From assembly GCA_026985685.1 (NCBI GenBank), contig JALSQA010000113.1, forward strand, positions 1 through 14,801: a DNA stretch of 14,801 nucleotides. The letters run 5' to 3'. A program made the position numbers and the translations under genes. Under the pieces are notes generated by a model that was not told the origin of the DNA, did no database searches, and saw only the letters and a program-made list of their open reading frames with translations. Positions 6,225 to 13,887 of the stretch are shown here, one piece after another. The DNA comes from Campylobacterales bacterium (GTDB taxonomy: Bacteria > Campylobacterota > Campylobacteria > Campylobacterales > QNZT01). The stretch's first letter is position 1. Every line of letters starts with the position of its first letter.

Positions 6225-6260
6225 CTACAAAGCAATTTGCTGATTTAAAATTTTTGTAGT
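6224..6260 (+). promoter_or_regulatory. Leader stem-loop just before the cvpA ribosome-binding site
   Basis: ACTACAAA (6224-6231) pairs perfectly with TTTGTAGT (6253-6260) across a 21-nt loop that itself contains the small dyad AGCAA-T-TTGCT (6231-6241). The stem ends 3 nt before the AAAAAGG ribosome-binding site (6263-6269) of cvpA. No U-tract follows, so it is not a terminator. It could affect translation initiation or mRNA stability. It matches no riboswitch class I know. Confidence 0.35.
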
Positions 6261-6279
6261 ATAAAAAGGTATAAATTTT

Positions 6280-6828
6280 ATGGAAAATGTCTCTCTTTTA
6301 GATTTGGTCTCTATCGCACTTATTCTCTTTCTAGGTATTAAAGGGATTTTTCGAGGATTTATCAAGGAAGTTTTTGGACTTGTTGGTATTATAGGTGGTA
6401 TTTATATAGCATCAAGATATGCTCAGGCTGCAGGAACATTTGTAGATAATAATTTTTTAGATTTACAAAATAAAGGCTCTGTTTATCTGATAGGTTTTAT
6501 TGCTGTATTGATAGCATTTTGGTTATTTGCAGTGATGATTGGTTTTTTACTTGGAAAGTTAGTCCAGTCAAGTGGCTTAGGTATTGTAGATAGAATTCTT
6601 GGTTTTTTTGTTGGTGGAGCGAAAGTTTTTCTTATCTTTTCTGTTATCGTTTATGTCTTTTCAAATATCGGTGTATTTAAAGCAAGTGTCAATAATCTTT
6701 TTGCTGGTTCAAAAATGTATCCTATCTTTCAGGAAGTCGGTGCTAAAATCGTCAAAATTGATCCTTCGCAGATCAATGTTAAAGATAATATAAACGTCAG
6801 TGATGGCGATTCTCAAACACAAGAGTAG
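6280..6828 (+). CDS. cvpA: CvpA family inner-membrane protein
   Basis: 182 aa with four predicted membrane helices at about 5-20, 29-45, 67-91 and 105-129. The family signatures KGIFRGFIKEVFGLVG (21-36) and VDRILGFFVGGAK (103-115) are present. CvpA was named for its role in colicin V export in E. coli, but the family is a widespread membrane protein linked to envelope integrity and bile or deoxycholate tolerance; the biochemical role is not established. The C-terminal ~50 residues are hydrophilic and end in an acidic, polar tail. The ATG follows AAAAAGG at about 10 nt. It is the first gene after the promoter at 6199-6204 and precedes fur by 8 bp, as Cj0399 precedes Cj0400 in C. jejuni. Confidence 0.92.
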   Translation: MENVSLLDLVSIALILFLGIKGIFRGFIKEVFGLVGIIGGIYIASRYAQAAGTFVDNNFLDLQNKGSVYLIGFIAVLIAFWLFAVMIGFLLGKLVQSSGLGIVDRILGFFVGGAKVFLIFSVIVYVFSNIGVFKASVNNLFAGSKMYPIFQEVGAKIVKIDPSQINVKDNINVSDGDSQTQE

Positions 6829-6836
6829 TATAAAAC

Positions 6837-7298
6837 ATGAAAGATATAGAGTCACTTACATACGATGAGCTGTTAGAAACATTTAAAACTATTTTAAAAA
6901 CAAATGGTCTTAAATTTACAGCACAAAGAGAAGCAATTCTTAAAACATTGTATGAAAACCCTGATCATTTCACACCAGAAAACTTATATTTACTCGTAAA
7001 AGAGAAATATCCAAACTTAAATACTGGTATAACTACTGTATATCGCACACTCAACCTATTAGAAGAAAACAAACTTGCAACATCACTCTCCTTTGGAAGT
7101 CAAGGGAAAAAGTTTGAACTAGGTAACAAACCACATCATGATCATCTGATATGTGAATCCTGTGGCAAAATCATAGAATTTGAAGATGAGCAAATTGAGA
7201 TATTGCAAGATAAAATTGCAAAACGTCATGATTTTAAATTAACAGACCATCTTATGCAACTTTATGGTCTATGCAAAAATTGTCAAAATAAAAATTAA
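6837..7298 (+). CDS. fur: Ferric uptake regulator Fur
   Basis: A dimeric, metal-dependent transcriptional regulator of iron uptake. It is 153 aa. The winged-helix DNA-binding domain spans about 18-90: GLKFTAQREAIL (24-35), HFTPENLY (44-51) and the recognition helix GITTVYRTLNLLEE (64-77). The dimerisation/metal domain has HHDHLICESCG (100-110) with His100, His101, Asp102 and His103, and both structural zinc pairs, Cys106/Cys109 and Cys146/Cys149. I call Fur rather than PerR because the gene position (cvpA-fur-lysS-glyA) is that of C. jejuni fur (Cj0400); the sequence alone does not exclude PerR- or Zur-like specificity. It has an extended N-terminal helix region, as in other Fur proteins of this phylum. 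fur would be expressed from the cvpA promoter. lysS follows after 23 bp. Confidence 0.9.
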   Translation: MKDIESLTYDELLETFKTILKTNGLKFTAQREAILKTLYENPDHFTPENLYLLVKEKYPNLNTGITTVYRTLNLLEENKLATSLSFGSQGKKFELGNKPHHDHLICESCGKIIEFEDEQIEILQDKIAKRHDFKLTDHLMQLYGLCKNCQNKN

Positions 7299-7321
7299 AC
7301 AAATCAAAAGAGAGGAATCCA

Positions 7322-8842
7322 TTGATATTTGAAAATCAATATGAACAACAGCGAATTGAAAAAGCACAACAATTAAAAGAGTTAGGTCACAGTCCATATC
7401 CCCACAACATAACAAAAGAGACTTCAACGACACAGTTTCAAAAAGAGTATGCATATGTCAAAGATAGTGAAGAAAAAAGGGATGAAAGTAAAGTTACAAA
7501 AGTAAGCGGTCGTATCAAGTTTTTAAGACTTATGGGAAAAGCTGCATTTGCAAAGATAGAAGATGAAAAGGGATTACTTCAAATCTATGTTGCAAGAGAT
7601 AATTTACCAGAAGGTTTTTATAATAGTGTTTTTAAAAAGCTTATAGAAGTTGGTGATATCATTACAGTGGAAGGATTTCCATTTGTAACTAAAACAGGTG
7701 AATTATCACTTCATGTTACAAATCTTGAACTTGCGACAAAATCTATCAAACCACTTCCTGAAAAATTTCACGGACTTACAGATAAGGAACTTAGATATAG
7801 ACAAAGATATCTTGACATGATCATGAATCCTGATGTAAAAGATATCTTTCAGACAAGAAGTAAAATTGTAAGCATAACTAGAAGGTTTTTTGAAGAAAAA
7901 GGCTTTTTAGAAGTAGAAACACCGATGATGCACCCAATAGCAGGTGGAGCAAATGCAAAACCTTTCATCACACATCATAATGCACTTGATATAGAAAGAT
8001 ATCTAAGAATTGCACCTGAACTTTACCTAAAGAGATTAGTTGTTGGTGGATTTGAAGCAGTATTTGAGATAAATAGAAACTTTAGAAATGAAGGCATGGA
8101 TCAAACACATAATCCAGAATTTACAATGCTTGAATTTTACTGGGCTTATCACAATTATGAAGATTTGATGAAACTCACAGAAGATCTTTTTGAGAGACTT
8201 TTAACAGAACTTGATCTTCCAACAAAGATGCCTTATGGAGATATGGAGATAGATTATACAACACCTTTTGCAAAGATCAAATGGGAAGATGCATTAGTTG
8301 ATATTGCGGGTGTAAAAAGAGAAAACCTTAGAGATAAAGAAGCTTTGCTTGACTTTCTGAAAAGTCATGAAATTGAAGTAGATGAAAATTTATCTGTTGC
8401 AAAACTACAAGAAGAGATATTTGACGAATTTATAGAAAGCAAACTAATAAATCCAACATTTTTGACACATTATCCAATAGATATCAGTCCATTGGCTAGA
8501 AGAAATGATGAAGATCCACAGATTGCGGATAGATTTGAATTTTTTGTTGCTGGACAAGAGATATCAAATGGTTTTAACGAATTAAACGATCCACTTGACC
8601 AATATGAGAGATTTCAAAATCAGATGAAAAACAAAGCAAGTGGTGATGATGAAGCTCATGAAATGGATGAAGATTATATTCATGCATTAGGATATGGATT
8701 GCCTCCTACAGCAGGTGAAGGTATCGGTATAGACAGACTTACAATGCTTTTGACAAACCAACACTCAATAAGAGATGTCATACTATTTCCAGCGATGAAA
8801 CCAATCAAAAAAGAAAATACTAATAATGAGGATGGGGAATGA
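7322..8842 (+). CDS. lysS: Lysyl-tRNA synthetase, class II
   Basis: Charges tRNA(Lys). It is 506 aa, the usual length. The N-terminal EQQRIEKAQQLKELGHSPYP (8-27) leads into the OB-fold anticodon-binding domain (about 58-140, with SGRIKFLRLMGKAAFAKIED). The class II core follows: motif 1 at about 183-204 (FLEVETPMM), motif 2 at about 243-271 (FEAVFEINRNFRNEGMD, then NPEFTMLEFYWAY), SPLARR (389-394) and motif 3 GEGIGIDRLTMLL (465-477) with Arg472. The start must be TTG at 7322: an in-frame stop lies at 7289-7291, the next Met is residue 71 inside the OB fold, and AGAGGA sits 5 nt upstream. Its stop overlaps the glyA start as ATGA, suggesting translational coupling. Confidence 0.97.
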   Translation: MIFENQYEQQRIEKAQQLKELGHSPYPHNITKETSTTQFQKEYAYVKDSEEKRDESKVTKVSGRIKFLRLMGKAAFAKIEDEKGLLQIYVARDNLPEGFYNSVFKKLIEVGDIITVEGFPFVTKTGELSLHVTNLELATKSIKPLPEKFHGLTDKELRYRQRYLDMIMNPDVKDIFQTRSKIVSITRRFFEEKGFLEVETPMMHPIAGGANAKPFITHHNALDIERYLRIAPELYLKRLVVGGFEAVFEINRNFRNEGMDQTHNPEFTMLEFYWAYHNYEDLMKLTEDLFERLLTELDLPTKMPYGDMEIDYTTPFAKIKWEDALVDIAGVKRENLRDKEALLDFLKSHEIEVDENLSVAKLQEEIFDEFIESKLINPTFLTHYPIDISPLARRNDEDPQIADRFEFFVAGQEISNGFNELNDPLDQYERFQNQMKNKASGDDEAHEMDEDYIHALGYGLPPTAGEGIGIDRLTMLLTNQHSIRDVILFPAMKPIKKENTNNEDGE

Positions 8843-10086
8843 ATTTTTTAGAAAAAGAAGATCCAAAAGTTTATGAAATTTTACAAAATGAGCTACAAAG
8901 ACAAACAGACCACTTAGAGATGATCGCTAGTGAAAACTTTACAAGCCCAGCAGTCATGGAAGCTATGGGAAGCATCTTTACAAACAAATATGCAGAGGGT
9001 TATCCATACAAAAGATATTATGGAGGATGTGAGTTTGCAGATCAAGTTGAACAGTTAGCAATCGACAGGGCTTGTGAACTGTTTGGATGTAAATTTGCAA
9101 ATGTCCAGCCACACTCAGGAAGCCAGGCAAACCAGGGAGTCTATCAAGCACTATTAAAACCTTATGACAAGATACTCGGAATGGATTTAAGTCATGGCGG
9201 ACACTTAACTCACGGTAGTAAAGTTAGTAGCTCTGGTAAGACATATTCAAGCTTTTTTTATGGTGTAGAGTTAGATGGTCGCATCAACTACGATAGAGTA
9301 ATGGATATAGCCAAGATAGTTCAGCCAAAACTGATAGTTTGTGGTGCAAGTGCTTATCCTAGAGAGATTGATTTTGCAAAATTTAGAGAGATAGCTGACG
9401 CGGTTGGAGCATTGCTTTTTGCTGATATTGCACATATCGCAGGATTAGTAGCAGCAGGAGAACACCCTAGCCCATTTCCTCATTGTGATGTTGTGACAAC
9501 TACTACACATAAAACACTTCGAGGTCCAAGAGGTGGAATGATCATGACAAATGATGAAGATATCGCTAAGAAAGTAAACTCTGCAATCTTTCCTGGAATT
9601 CAAGGTGGTCCATTAGTTCATGTTGTTGCAGGTAAAGCTGTAGGATTTGGTGAAAACTTAAAACCACAGTGGAAAGAGTATGCCAAAGATGTCAAAGCAA
9701 ATGCAAAAGTATTAGCAGATGTACTTATGCAAAGAGGTTATGATGTAGTAAGTGGTGGAACAGATAATCATCTGGTTCTTGTATCATTTTTAGATAAAGA
9801 TTTTAGTGGAAAAGATGCAGATGCAGCACTAGGTGATGCGGGAATTACAGTAAATAAAAACACAGTCCCAGGAGAGAAAAGAAGTCCTTTTGTTACAAGT
9901 GGTATCCGTATAGGTTCACCTGCTTTAACCGCAAGAGGTATGAAAGTCAAAGAATTTGAACTTATAGCAGGTAAAATTGCGGATGTTTTGGATAATATAA
10001 CAGATAAAGAACTTCATGCAAAAATCAAAGATGAGATGAAAGATTTAGCAAGAAATTTTATCATATATGATAGAGCAATTTATTAG
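8839..10086 (+). CDS. glyA: Serine hydroxymethyltransferase
   Basis: A PLP enzyme that interconverts serine plus tetrahydrofolate with glycine plus methylene-tetrahydrofolate, the main entry to one-carbon units. It is 415 aa, full length. Visible motifs are IASENFTSPAVMEAMGS (29-45), YAEGYPYKRYYGG (51-63), HSGSQANQGVY (92-102), LSHGGHLTHG (117-126), ADIAHIAGLVAAGEHPSP (195-212, with the PLP-nitrogen Asp196) and VVTTTTHKTLRGPRGG (218-233), where Lys225 forms the Schiff base. It overlaps lysS by 4 bp and is preceded by a G-rich AGGATGGGGA. The DUF1882 gene follows after 12 bp, the same order as Cj0401-Cj0403. Confidence 0.98.
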   Translation: MNFLEKEDPKVYEILQNELQRQTDHLEMIASENFTSPAVMEAMGSIFTNKYAEGYPYKRYYGGCEFADQVEQLAIDRACELFGCKFANVQPHSGSQANQGVYQALLKPYDKILGMDLSHGGHLTHGSKVSSSGKTYSSFFYGVELDGRINYDRVMDIAKIVQPKLIVCGASAYPREIDFAKFREIADAVGALLFADIAHIAGLVAAGEHPSPFPHCDVVTTTTHKTLRGPRGGMIMTNDEDIAKKVNSAIFPGIQGGPLVHVVAGKAVGFGENLKPQWKEYAKDVKANAKVLADVLMQRGYDVVSGGTDNHLVLVSFLDKDFSGKDADAALGDAGITVNKNTVPGEKRSPFVTSGIRIGSPALTARGMKVKEFELIAGKIADVLDNITDKELHAKIKDEMKDLARNFIIYDRAIY

Positions 10087-10098
10087 AATAGGAATACT

Positions 10099-10641
10099 AT
10101 GTACAATGTAGATGTTTCGCTTATTAAAATGATCACAAAGCATTATTGGATCAAAAGAGATAAGATTATCAATAAAATCAATTATAAAGGTAGACTTTTT
10201 TTTGATAAATATGAACGTATTGATAAAATGATGACACGATCAATTATGAACGAATATGATGCTGGAAAAAGTATCATCGCACACTCTCTTATAAATGATC
10301 GTGACAAAGTAGAAAATATTGTTTTTGATTACAATGGAAGAAACAGAGAAAAGTTCTGGCATCGATTGCAACTTTTATTGAGAGAAGAAGGATATCTTAA
10401 CTTTACAGCTTATGAAAGTAAAACACCTGGACATCTACACGTATATGTACATAAAGGACACACTACTTTTAGTGAAGGATGTCAAATCGCAAAAACACTT
10501 TCAGCAAAACTTGCACTAAAGTTGCCAAGAGAATGGAAAATGTTTCCAAACGCTGATATTCCAAAAGAATTTAATATACTAAATTTGCCTAAAAAGGTCT
10601 ATGCTAAAGAGCGTGGTTCTTCTTGGGCTAAACATATGTAA
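10099..10641 (+). CDS. DUF1882 protein, phylum-specific, unknown function
   Basis: A 180-aa soluble protein matching the DUF1882 family of Campylobacterota (Cj0403-like by position and, from memory, by sequence). No signal peptide or membrane helix is seen. A basic N-terminal part (1-60) precedes an alpha/beta part with IVFDYNG (74-80), a helix RNREKFWHRLQLLLREEG (81-98), a strand-turn-strand ESKTPGHLHVYVHK (106-119), a helix CQIAKTLSAKLALKL (128-142) and FPNADIPKEFNILNLP (149-164). The spacing of DxN, a Ser-Lys-x-x-Gly-x-x-His turn and a late Asp recalls the catalytic motifs of archaeo-eukaryotic primase-like enzymes. That is my inference only; the first motif has Asn instead of Asp. It sits between glyA and the SPOR gene. 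Confidence 0.88.
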   Translation: MYNVDVSLIKMITKHYWIKRDKIINKINYKGRLFFDKYERIDKMMTRSIMNEYDAGKSIIAHSLINDRDKVENIVFDYNGRNREKFWHRLQLLLREEGYLNFTAYESKTPGHLHVYVHKGHTTFSEGCQIAKTLSAKLALKLPREWKMFPNADIPKEFNILNLPKKVYAKERGSSWAKHM

Positions 10642-10667
10642 AATAAAGTTAAAAGAGGAGAAAACAT

Positions 10668-11564
10668 ATGGAAGACAAACTCAAGGTAAAACAATCAAAA
10701 TCAAATGATTTAAGCGACATTGTATTAGAAAAAAAGCAAAGTGGTCCACAAAGAACAAAAAAGTTGCTCTTGTTGGCAGCATCCCTTATCTTAATATTTC
10801 TAATAGCTCTTGTACTCATGAAGCTATTTAGCGGTTCAAATAACCAAAGTGACAACTCTTTGGCTCAAGTAAGTCAAGATATAACACAAAAAGCAGATAA
10901 TTCTATAGATAATATTAGTAAAAAAGTTGAAGATACAAATGAACTTTTTAAACAAGAACCTATTGTTGATGAATCTTCTGAAACAGATTTAAAATTTGAA
11001 GAGATGGTACGTAAACTTAAAGCACAAGATGCGGCACAAGAGACAGATGATATTGTACAAAATAGTATTGACAACAGTGTAGAGAAGATTAAAAAACAAA
11101 AAGATGAAGTTAAACACAAAGTTGATGACTTAACTGCTTCAATTGCAAAAGCAAAAAAAGAAACAGTCAAAAAAACAGAGATTGTAAAAGAAAAAGTCAA
11201 AACTATTGCACCTAAAATTTCTATAGAGAGTGCAAAGACAAAAATCTCTAAAATTAAACCAGCAAAAAAAGAGGTGATCATCTCATCTGTGATAGAAAAA
11301 CACCCAGCAATGACAAAACTTTCTGTATTGAGTGGTTATTTTGTTCAAGTTGGAGCAACTGCAAATAGCTTTCCTGATAAAAGATTTCTTCAAAAAATCA
11401 AAAATGCAGGCTATGACTATGTAGTTCATACAATGTTCATAAAAGGTAGAAAAATTAAAAAAGTACTAATTGGGCCTTATAGTACAAAATCAAAAGCACA
11501 GGCAAAATTGCCATCAATTAGAAACACAATAAATCCAAGTGCATATATTTTTAGGATTAAATAG
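10668..11564 (+). CDS. SPOR-domain inner-membrane protein
   Basis: 298 aa with cell-division-type architecture. A basic cytoplasmic N-terminus (1-32) is followed by one membrane helix (33-51), a long Lys/Glu/Ser-rich periplasmic linker (about 55-215) that is probably disordered or coiled coil, and a C-terminal SPOR domain (about 223-297). The SPOR domain shows GYFVQVGATA (223-232), the helix FLQKIKNAGY (240-249) and VLIGPYSTKSKAQAKL (266-281). SPOR domains bind denuded peptidoglycan glycan strands at the division septum, so a role in cell-wall remodelling or division is likely. The linker is low-complexity and has several KIKK/KEK-type patches. A strong AAGAGGAG precedes the ATG. It corresponds in position to Cj0404. 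trpE starts on the base after its stop. Confidence 0.9.
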   Translation: MEDKLKVKQSKSNDLSDIVLEKKQSGPQRTKKLLLLAASLILIFLIALVLMKLFSGSNNQSDNSLAQVSQDITQKADNSIDNISKKVEDTNELFKQEPIVDESSETDLKFEEMVRKLKAQDAAQETDDIVQNSIDNSVEKIKKQKDEVKHKVDDLTASIAKAKKETVKKTEIVKEKVKTIAPKISIESAKTKISKIKPAKKEVIISSVIEKHPAMTKLSVLSGYFVQVGATANSFPDKRFLQKIKNAGYDYVVHTMFIKGRKIKKVLIGPYSTKSKAQAKLPSIRNTINPSAYIFRIK

Positions 11565-12983
11565 GTGTATGCAAAACAAGTTTTATTTGATCAGCTAACT
11601 CCTATTGGTGTTTATAAAAAACTTAAAGAGAGATTTTCTGACGAAATCTCTTTGCTTTTTGAAAGTGCTATTAACTCAGAAAAGGGAAATTATAGTTTTA
11701 TCTTTATAGGTGCAACACAAAGAGTAACCTATAAAGATGGGCAAACTACCATTTTAAACGAAGATGGTACAAGTGTAACACAGCAAAACAATCCTTTTGA
11801 GTATTTAAAATCATACTACAAAGATATCAAAACTGAAAAATATTTAGAGCTTTCACGCAAATTAAATGTAGGTTTTACGGATGGATTTGTAGGCTTTATA
11901 GGATATGATAGTGTAAAGATATTTGAACCTGTACTTAAACCATATATGGATCATTTAGAAGATGAGCTACATACCCCTGATCTTGATCTAATCAGACCAA
12001 AACTTACAATCGCCTTTTCTCATAAAACAAACATTCTTACCCTCTTAACACCACATGAAGAGCTGGGAAAAGAGCTAAGTGAGTTAATCAACTACCTCAA
12101 AGAACCATATACTTATATTGATATCAAAACTACATCAATTGATCCCCAAAAAGGAAATTTTGCTTTTTCAAAAGAACAATTTTTTGATATGGTTCACAAG
12201 TCAAAAGAGATGATAAAAAGCGGTGATGTTTTTCAAATCCTGATGTCAAATCGATTTACACAATATGCCAAAATAGATCCACTAAGTTTTTACAGAGTTT
12301 TGCGTAGTCAAAATCCATCACCTTATATGTTTTTATTAGAATTTGAAGACTTTACGATAGCAGGAAGTTCTCCTGAAGTGATGGTGGGACTTCATGATAA
12401 TCATATCCTTCTAAGACCTATTGCCGGAACTAGACGCAGAGGCAAAACACCTCAAAGAGATTTAGAATTGGCAAAAGAGATGCTCGAAGATGAAAAAGAG
12501 TGTGCAGAGCATTTAATGCTTGTAGACCTAGGACGAAATGATGTAGGACGTGTTGCCAAAAGTGGTAGTGTAAAAGTAACTGAGATGATGCGAGTTGAAC
12601 GTTATTCTCATGTGATGCACATGGTTAGCGATATAGATGCCCTGCTCGATGACAAATATGATATGTTTGATCTTTTTGCTGCAACATTCACAGCAGGGAC
12701 AATGACAGGTGCACCGAAGATAAGAGCTATGGAATTAATAGCTGAATATGAAAATTTAAAACGAGGATTTTACAGCGGTGCTGTAGGGTATTTTGGATTT
12801 GATGGTAACATGGATAGTGCTATTGCTATAAGAACAGCATACCTTGATGATGAAAAGATTGTATTTCAAGCTGGTGCAGGAATCGTTGCTGATAGTCAAG
12901 AAGAGTTAGAATATCTTGAAGTTCACAATAAACTTGCTGCTAATCTTAGTTCACTTGAGAAATTGAATGCAACAAAAAAATAA
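11565..12983 (+). CDS. trpE: Anthranilate synthase component I
   Basis: Converts chorismate to anthranilate using ammonia delivered by a TrpG glutaminase, the first step of tryptophan synthesis. It is 472 aa. The N-terminal domain has LLFES (30-34), matching the tryptophan-feedback motif LLES, and GNYSFIFIG (41-49). The chorismate-binding domain runs from about 200 to 465 with SGDVFQI (219-225), NPSPYMF (250-256), AGSSPEV (266-272), RPIAGTRRRG (284-293), LVDLGRNDVGRV (319-330), TFTAGTMTGAPK (374-385) and FQAGAGIVADS (434-444). Ala287 in PIAGT is diagnostic for TrpE, since PabB has Lys there (PIKGT). The start must be GTG at 11565, as the next Met is residue 128. It follows the SPOR stop with no gap and overlaps aroE by 17 bp. 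trpG and the other trp genes are not nearby. Confidence 0.93.
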   Translation: MYAKQVLFDQLTPIGVYKKLKERFSDEISLLFESAINSEKGNYSFIFIGATQRVTYKDGQTTILNEDGTSVTQQNNPFEYLKSYYKDIKTEKYLELSRKLNVGFTDGFVGFIGYDSVKIFEPVLKPYMDHLEDELHTPDLDLIRPKLTIAFSHKTNILTLLTPHEELGKELSELINYLKEPYTYIDIKTTSIDPQKGNFAFSKEQFFDMVHKSKEMIKSGDVFQILMSNRFTQYAKIDPLSFYRVLRSQNPSPYMFLLEFEDFTIAGSSPEVMVGLHDNHILLRPIAGTRRRGKTPQRDLELAKEMLEDEKECAEHLMLVDLGRNDVGRVAKSGSVKVTEMMRVERYSHVMHMVSDIDALLDDKYDMFDLFAATFTAGTMTGAPKIRAMELIAEYENLKRGFYSGAVGYFGFDGNMDSAIAIRTAYLDDEKIVFQAGAGIVADSQEELEYLEVHNKLAANLSSLEKLNATKK

Positions 12984-13767
12984 GCTTTTTGCCATATTTG
13001 GCAATCCAGTCACACATTCTCTTTCACCACTGATGCACAACTATGCTTTAGAGGGATTAGGTATAAATGGATGCTACACGCGTTATCAGTTAATAGATCC
13101 AAAAGCATTAAAAGAAAAATTTTTACAATTAAATCTCGACGCTATAAATATCACAGTACCACACAAAGAAGCGGCATATCAAGCATGTGATGAGATTAGA
13201 GGTATTGCAAAAGAGATTGGTGCCATAAATACAATTGTCAAAGAAAATGATAAACTTATCGGTTACAATACTGATGCACCAGGGTTTTTCAAATGTGCTA
13301 CTTCGCTTGGAAAGATTGAAAATATTTTGATTTTAGGTGCAGGTGGCACGGCTAAAGCTCTTGCTGCTATTTTTAGAGATAAAAAAATTTCTGTTACGAT
13401 ATTAAATAGATCTGCCAGTAGATTAAAGTATTTTAAACAAAAAAACTATTCATGTTATACTTGGGAAGATTTTGAAACTAATACATTTGATCTTGTTGTA
13501 AATACCACTTCAGCAGGATTACAAGATGAGTATCTGCCTGTAGATGAAAAACTATTAAATGATATTCTAAATCATGCAAAATATGCAATTGATGTGATAT
13601 ATAATAAAAATACGCCTTTTTTACAAATGGCAAAAGAACATGATCTACCAGTTAAAGATGGCTCGGATATGTTATTGTTTCAAGGTGTTTACGCATTTGA
13701 ACTTTTTTTTAATAAACGATACAAAGAAGAGGAAATTTTGCCATTCATGCAAAAAGCATTTACATGA
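12967..13767 (+). CDS. aroE: Shikimate dehydrogenase (NADP+)
   Basis: Reduces 3-dehydroshikimate to shikimate with NADPH in the aromatic pathway, upstream of the chorismate used by TrpE. It is 266 aa, normal length. The substrate site shows THSLSPLMHN (16-25), NITVPHKEAA (61-70) with catalytic Lys67, AINTI (86-90) and NTDAPGF (101-107) with Asp103. The NADP-binding Rossmann part has LGAGGTAKA (123-131) and NRSASR (147-152); NRxxxR is the usual NADP selector. MLLFQGVYAFELF (235-247) closes the active site. The ATG lies inside the trpE end (17-bp overlap), so coupling with trpE is likely. It is the last gene of the long plus-strand operon. Confidence 0.96.
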   Translation: MQQKNKLFAIFGNPVTHSLSPLMHNYALEGLGINGCYTRYQLIDPKALKEKFLQLNLDAINITVPHKEAAYQACDEIRGIAKEIGAINTIVKENDKLIGYNTDAPGFFKCATSLGKIENILILGAGGTAKALAAIFRDKKISVTILNRSASRLKYFKQKNYSCYTWEDFETNTFDLVVNTTSAGLQDEYLPVDEKLLNDILNHAKYAIDVIYNKNTPFLQMAKEHDLPVKDGSDMLLFQGVYAFELFFNKRYKEEEILPFMQKAFT

Positions 13768-13803
13768 ATGACTTATGAGTAACTATTTTTAAGAGCTACC
13801 TTT

Positions 13804-13866
13804 CGACTCCATTTACTCGGAATCGGAAGGCTTTGCCTCCGCTTTTCGGGACTAAAGTCTCCATTT
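13804..13866. repeat. GC-richer hairpin-forming intergenic element (REP-like candidate)
   Basis: Between the convergent aroE and acyltransferase genes lies a stretch clearly richer in G+C than its surroundings. It holds two adjacent hairpins: CGGAAGGCTTTGCCTCCG (13824-13841, a 7-bp stem with one bulged A and a TTT loop) and GGGACTAAAGTCTCC (13848-13862, GGGAC/GTCTC stem with one G-T pair). A tandem TCGGAA repeat precedes the first hairpin. The 8-mer CTCCATTT occurs at both edges (13807-13814 and 13859-13866) as a direct repeat. There is no T-tract after either hairpin, so a standard intrinsic terminator is not obvious. The make-up resembles small dispersed intergenic repeats; a copy number cannot be seen from one window. 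Confidence 0.45.
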
Positions 13867-13887
13867 CCAACTATAAAATCCTTAAAT

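Noticed and set aside
6224..6260. Second intrinsic terminator upstream of cvpA
   Set aside because: The stem is followed by ATAAAAAGG, not a T-run, and termination there would silence the operon.
10874..11281. Minus-strand open frame of 135 codons opposite the SPOR gene
   Set aside because: Ser/Phe-rich translation typical of the antisense of a Lys/Glu-rich linker; no ribosome-binding site or family match, and the sense frame is a clear SPOR protein.
11565..12983. PabB (aminodeoxychorismate synthase) instead of TrpE
   Set aside because: The active-site motif reads PIAGT with Ala287, not the PIKGT lysine of PabB, and an LLES-type tryptophan site is present.
13824..13862. Standard bidirectional intrinsic terminator between aroE and the acyltransferase
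   Set aside because: Hairpins are present but neither strand has a run of Ts directly after them, so I list it as a repeat-like element; a termination role remains possible.
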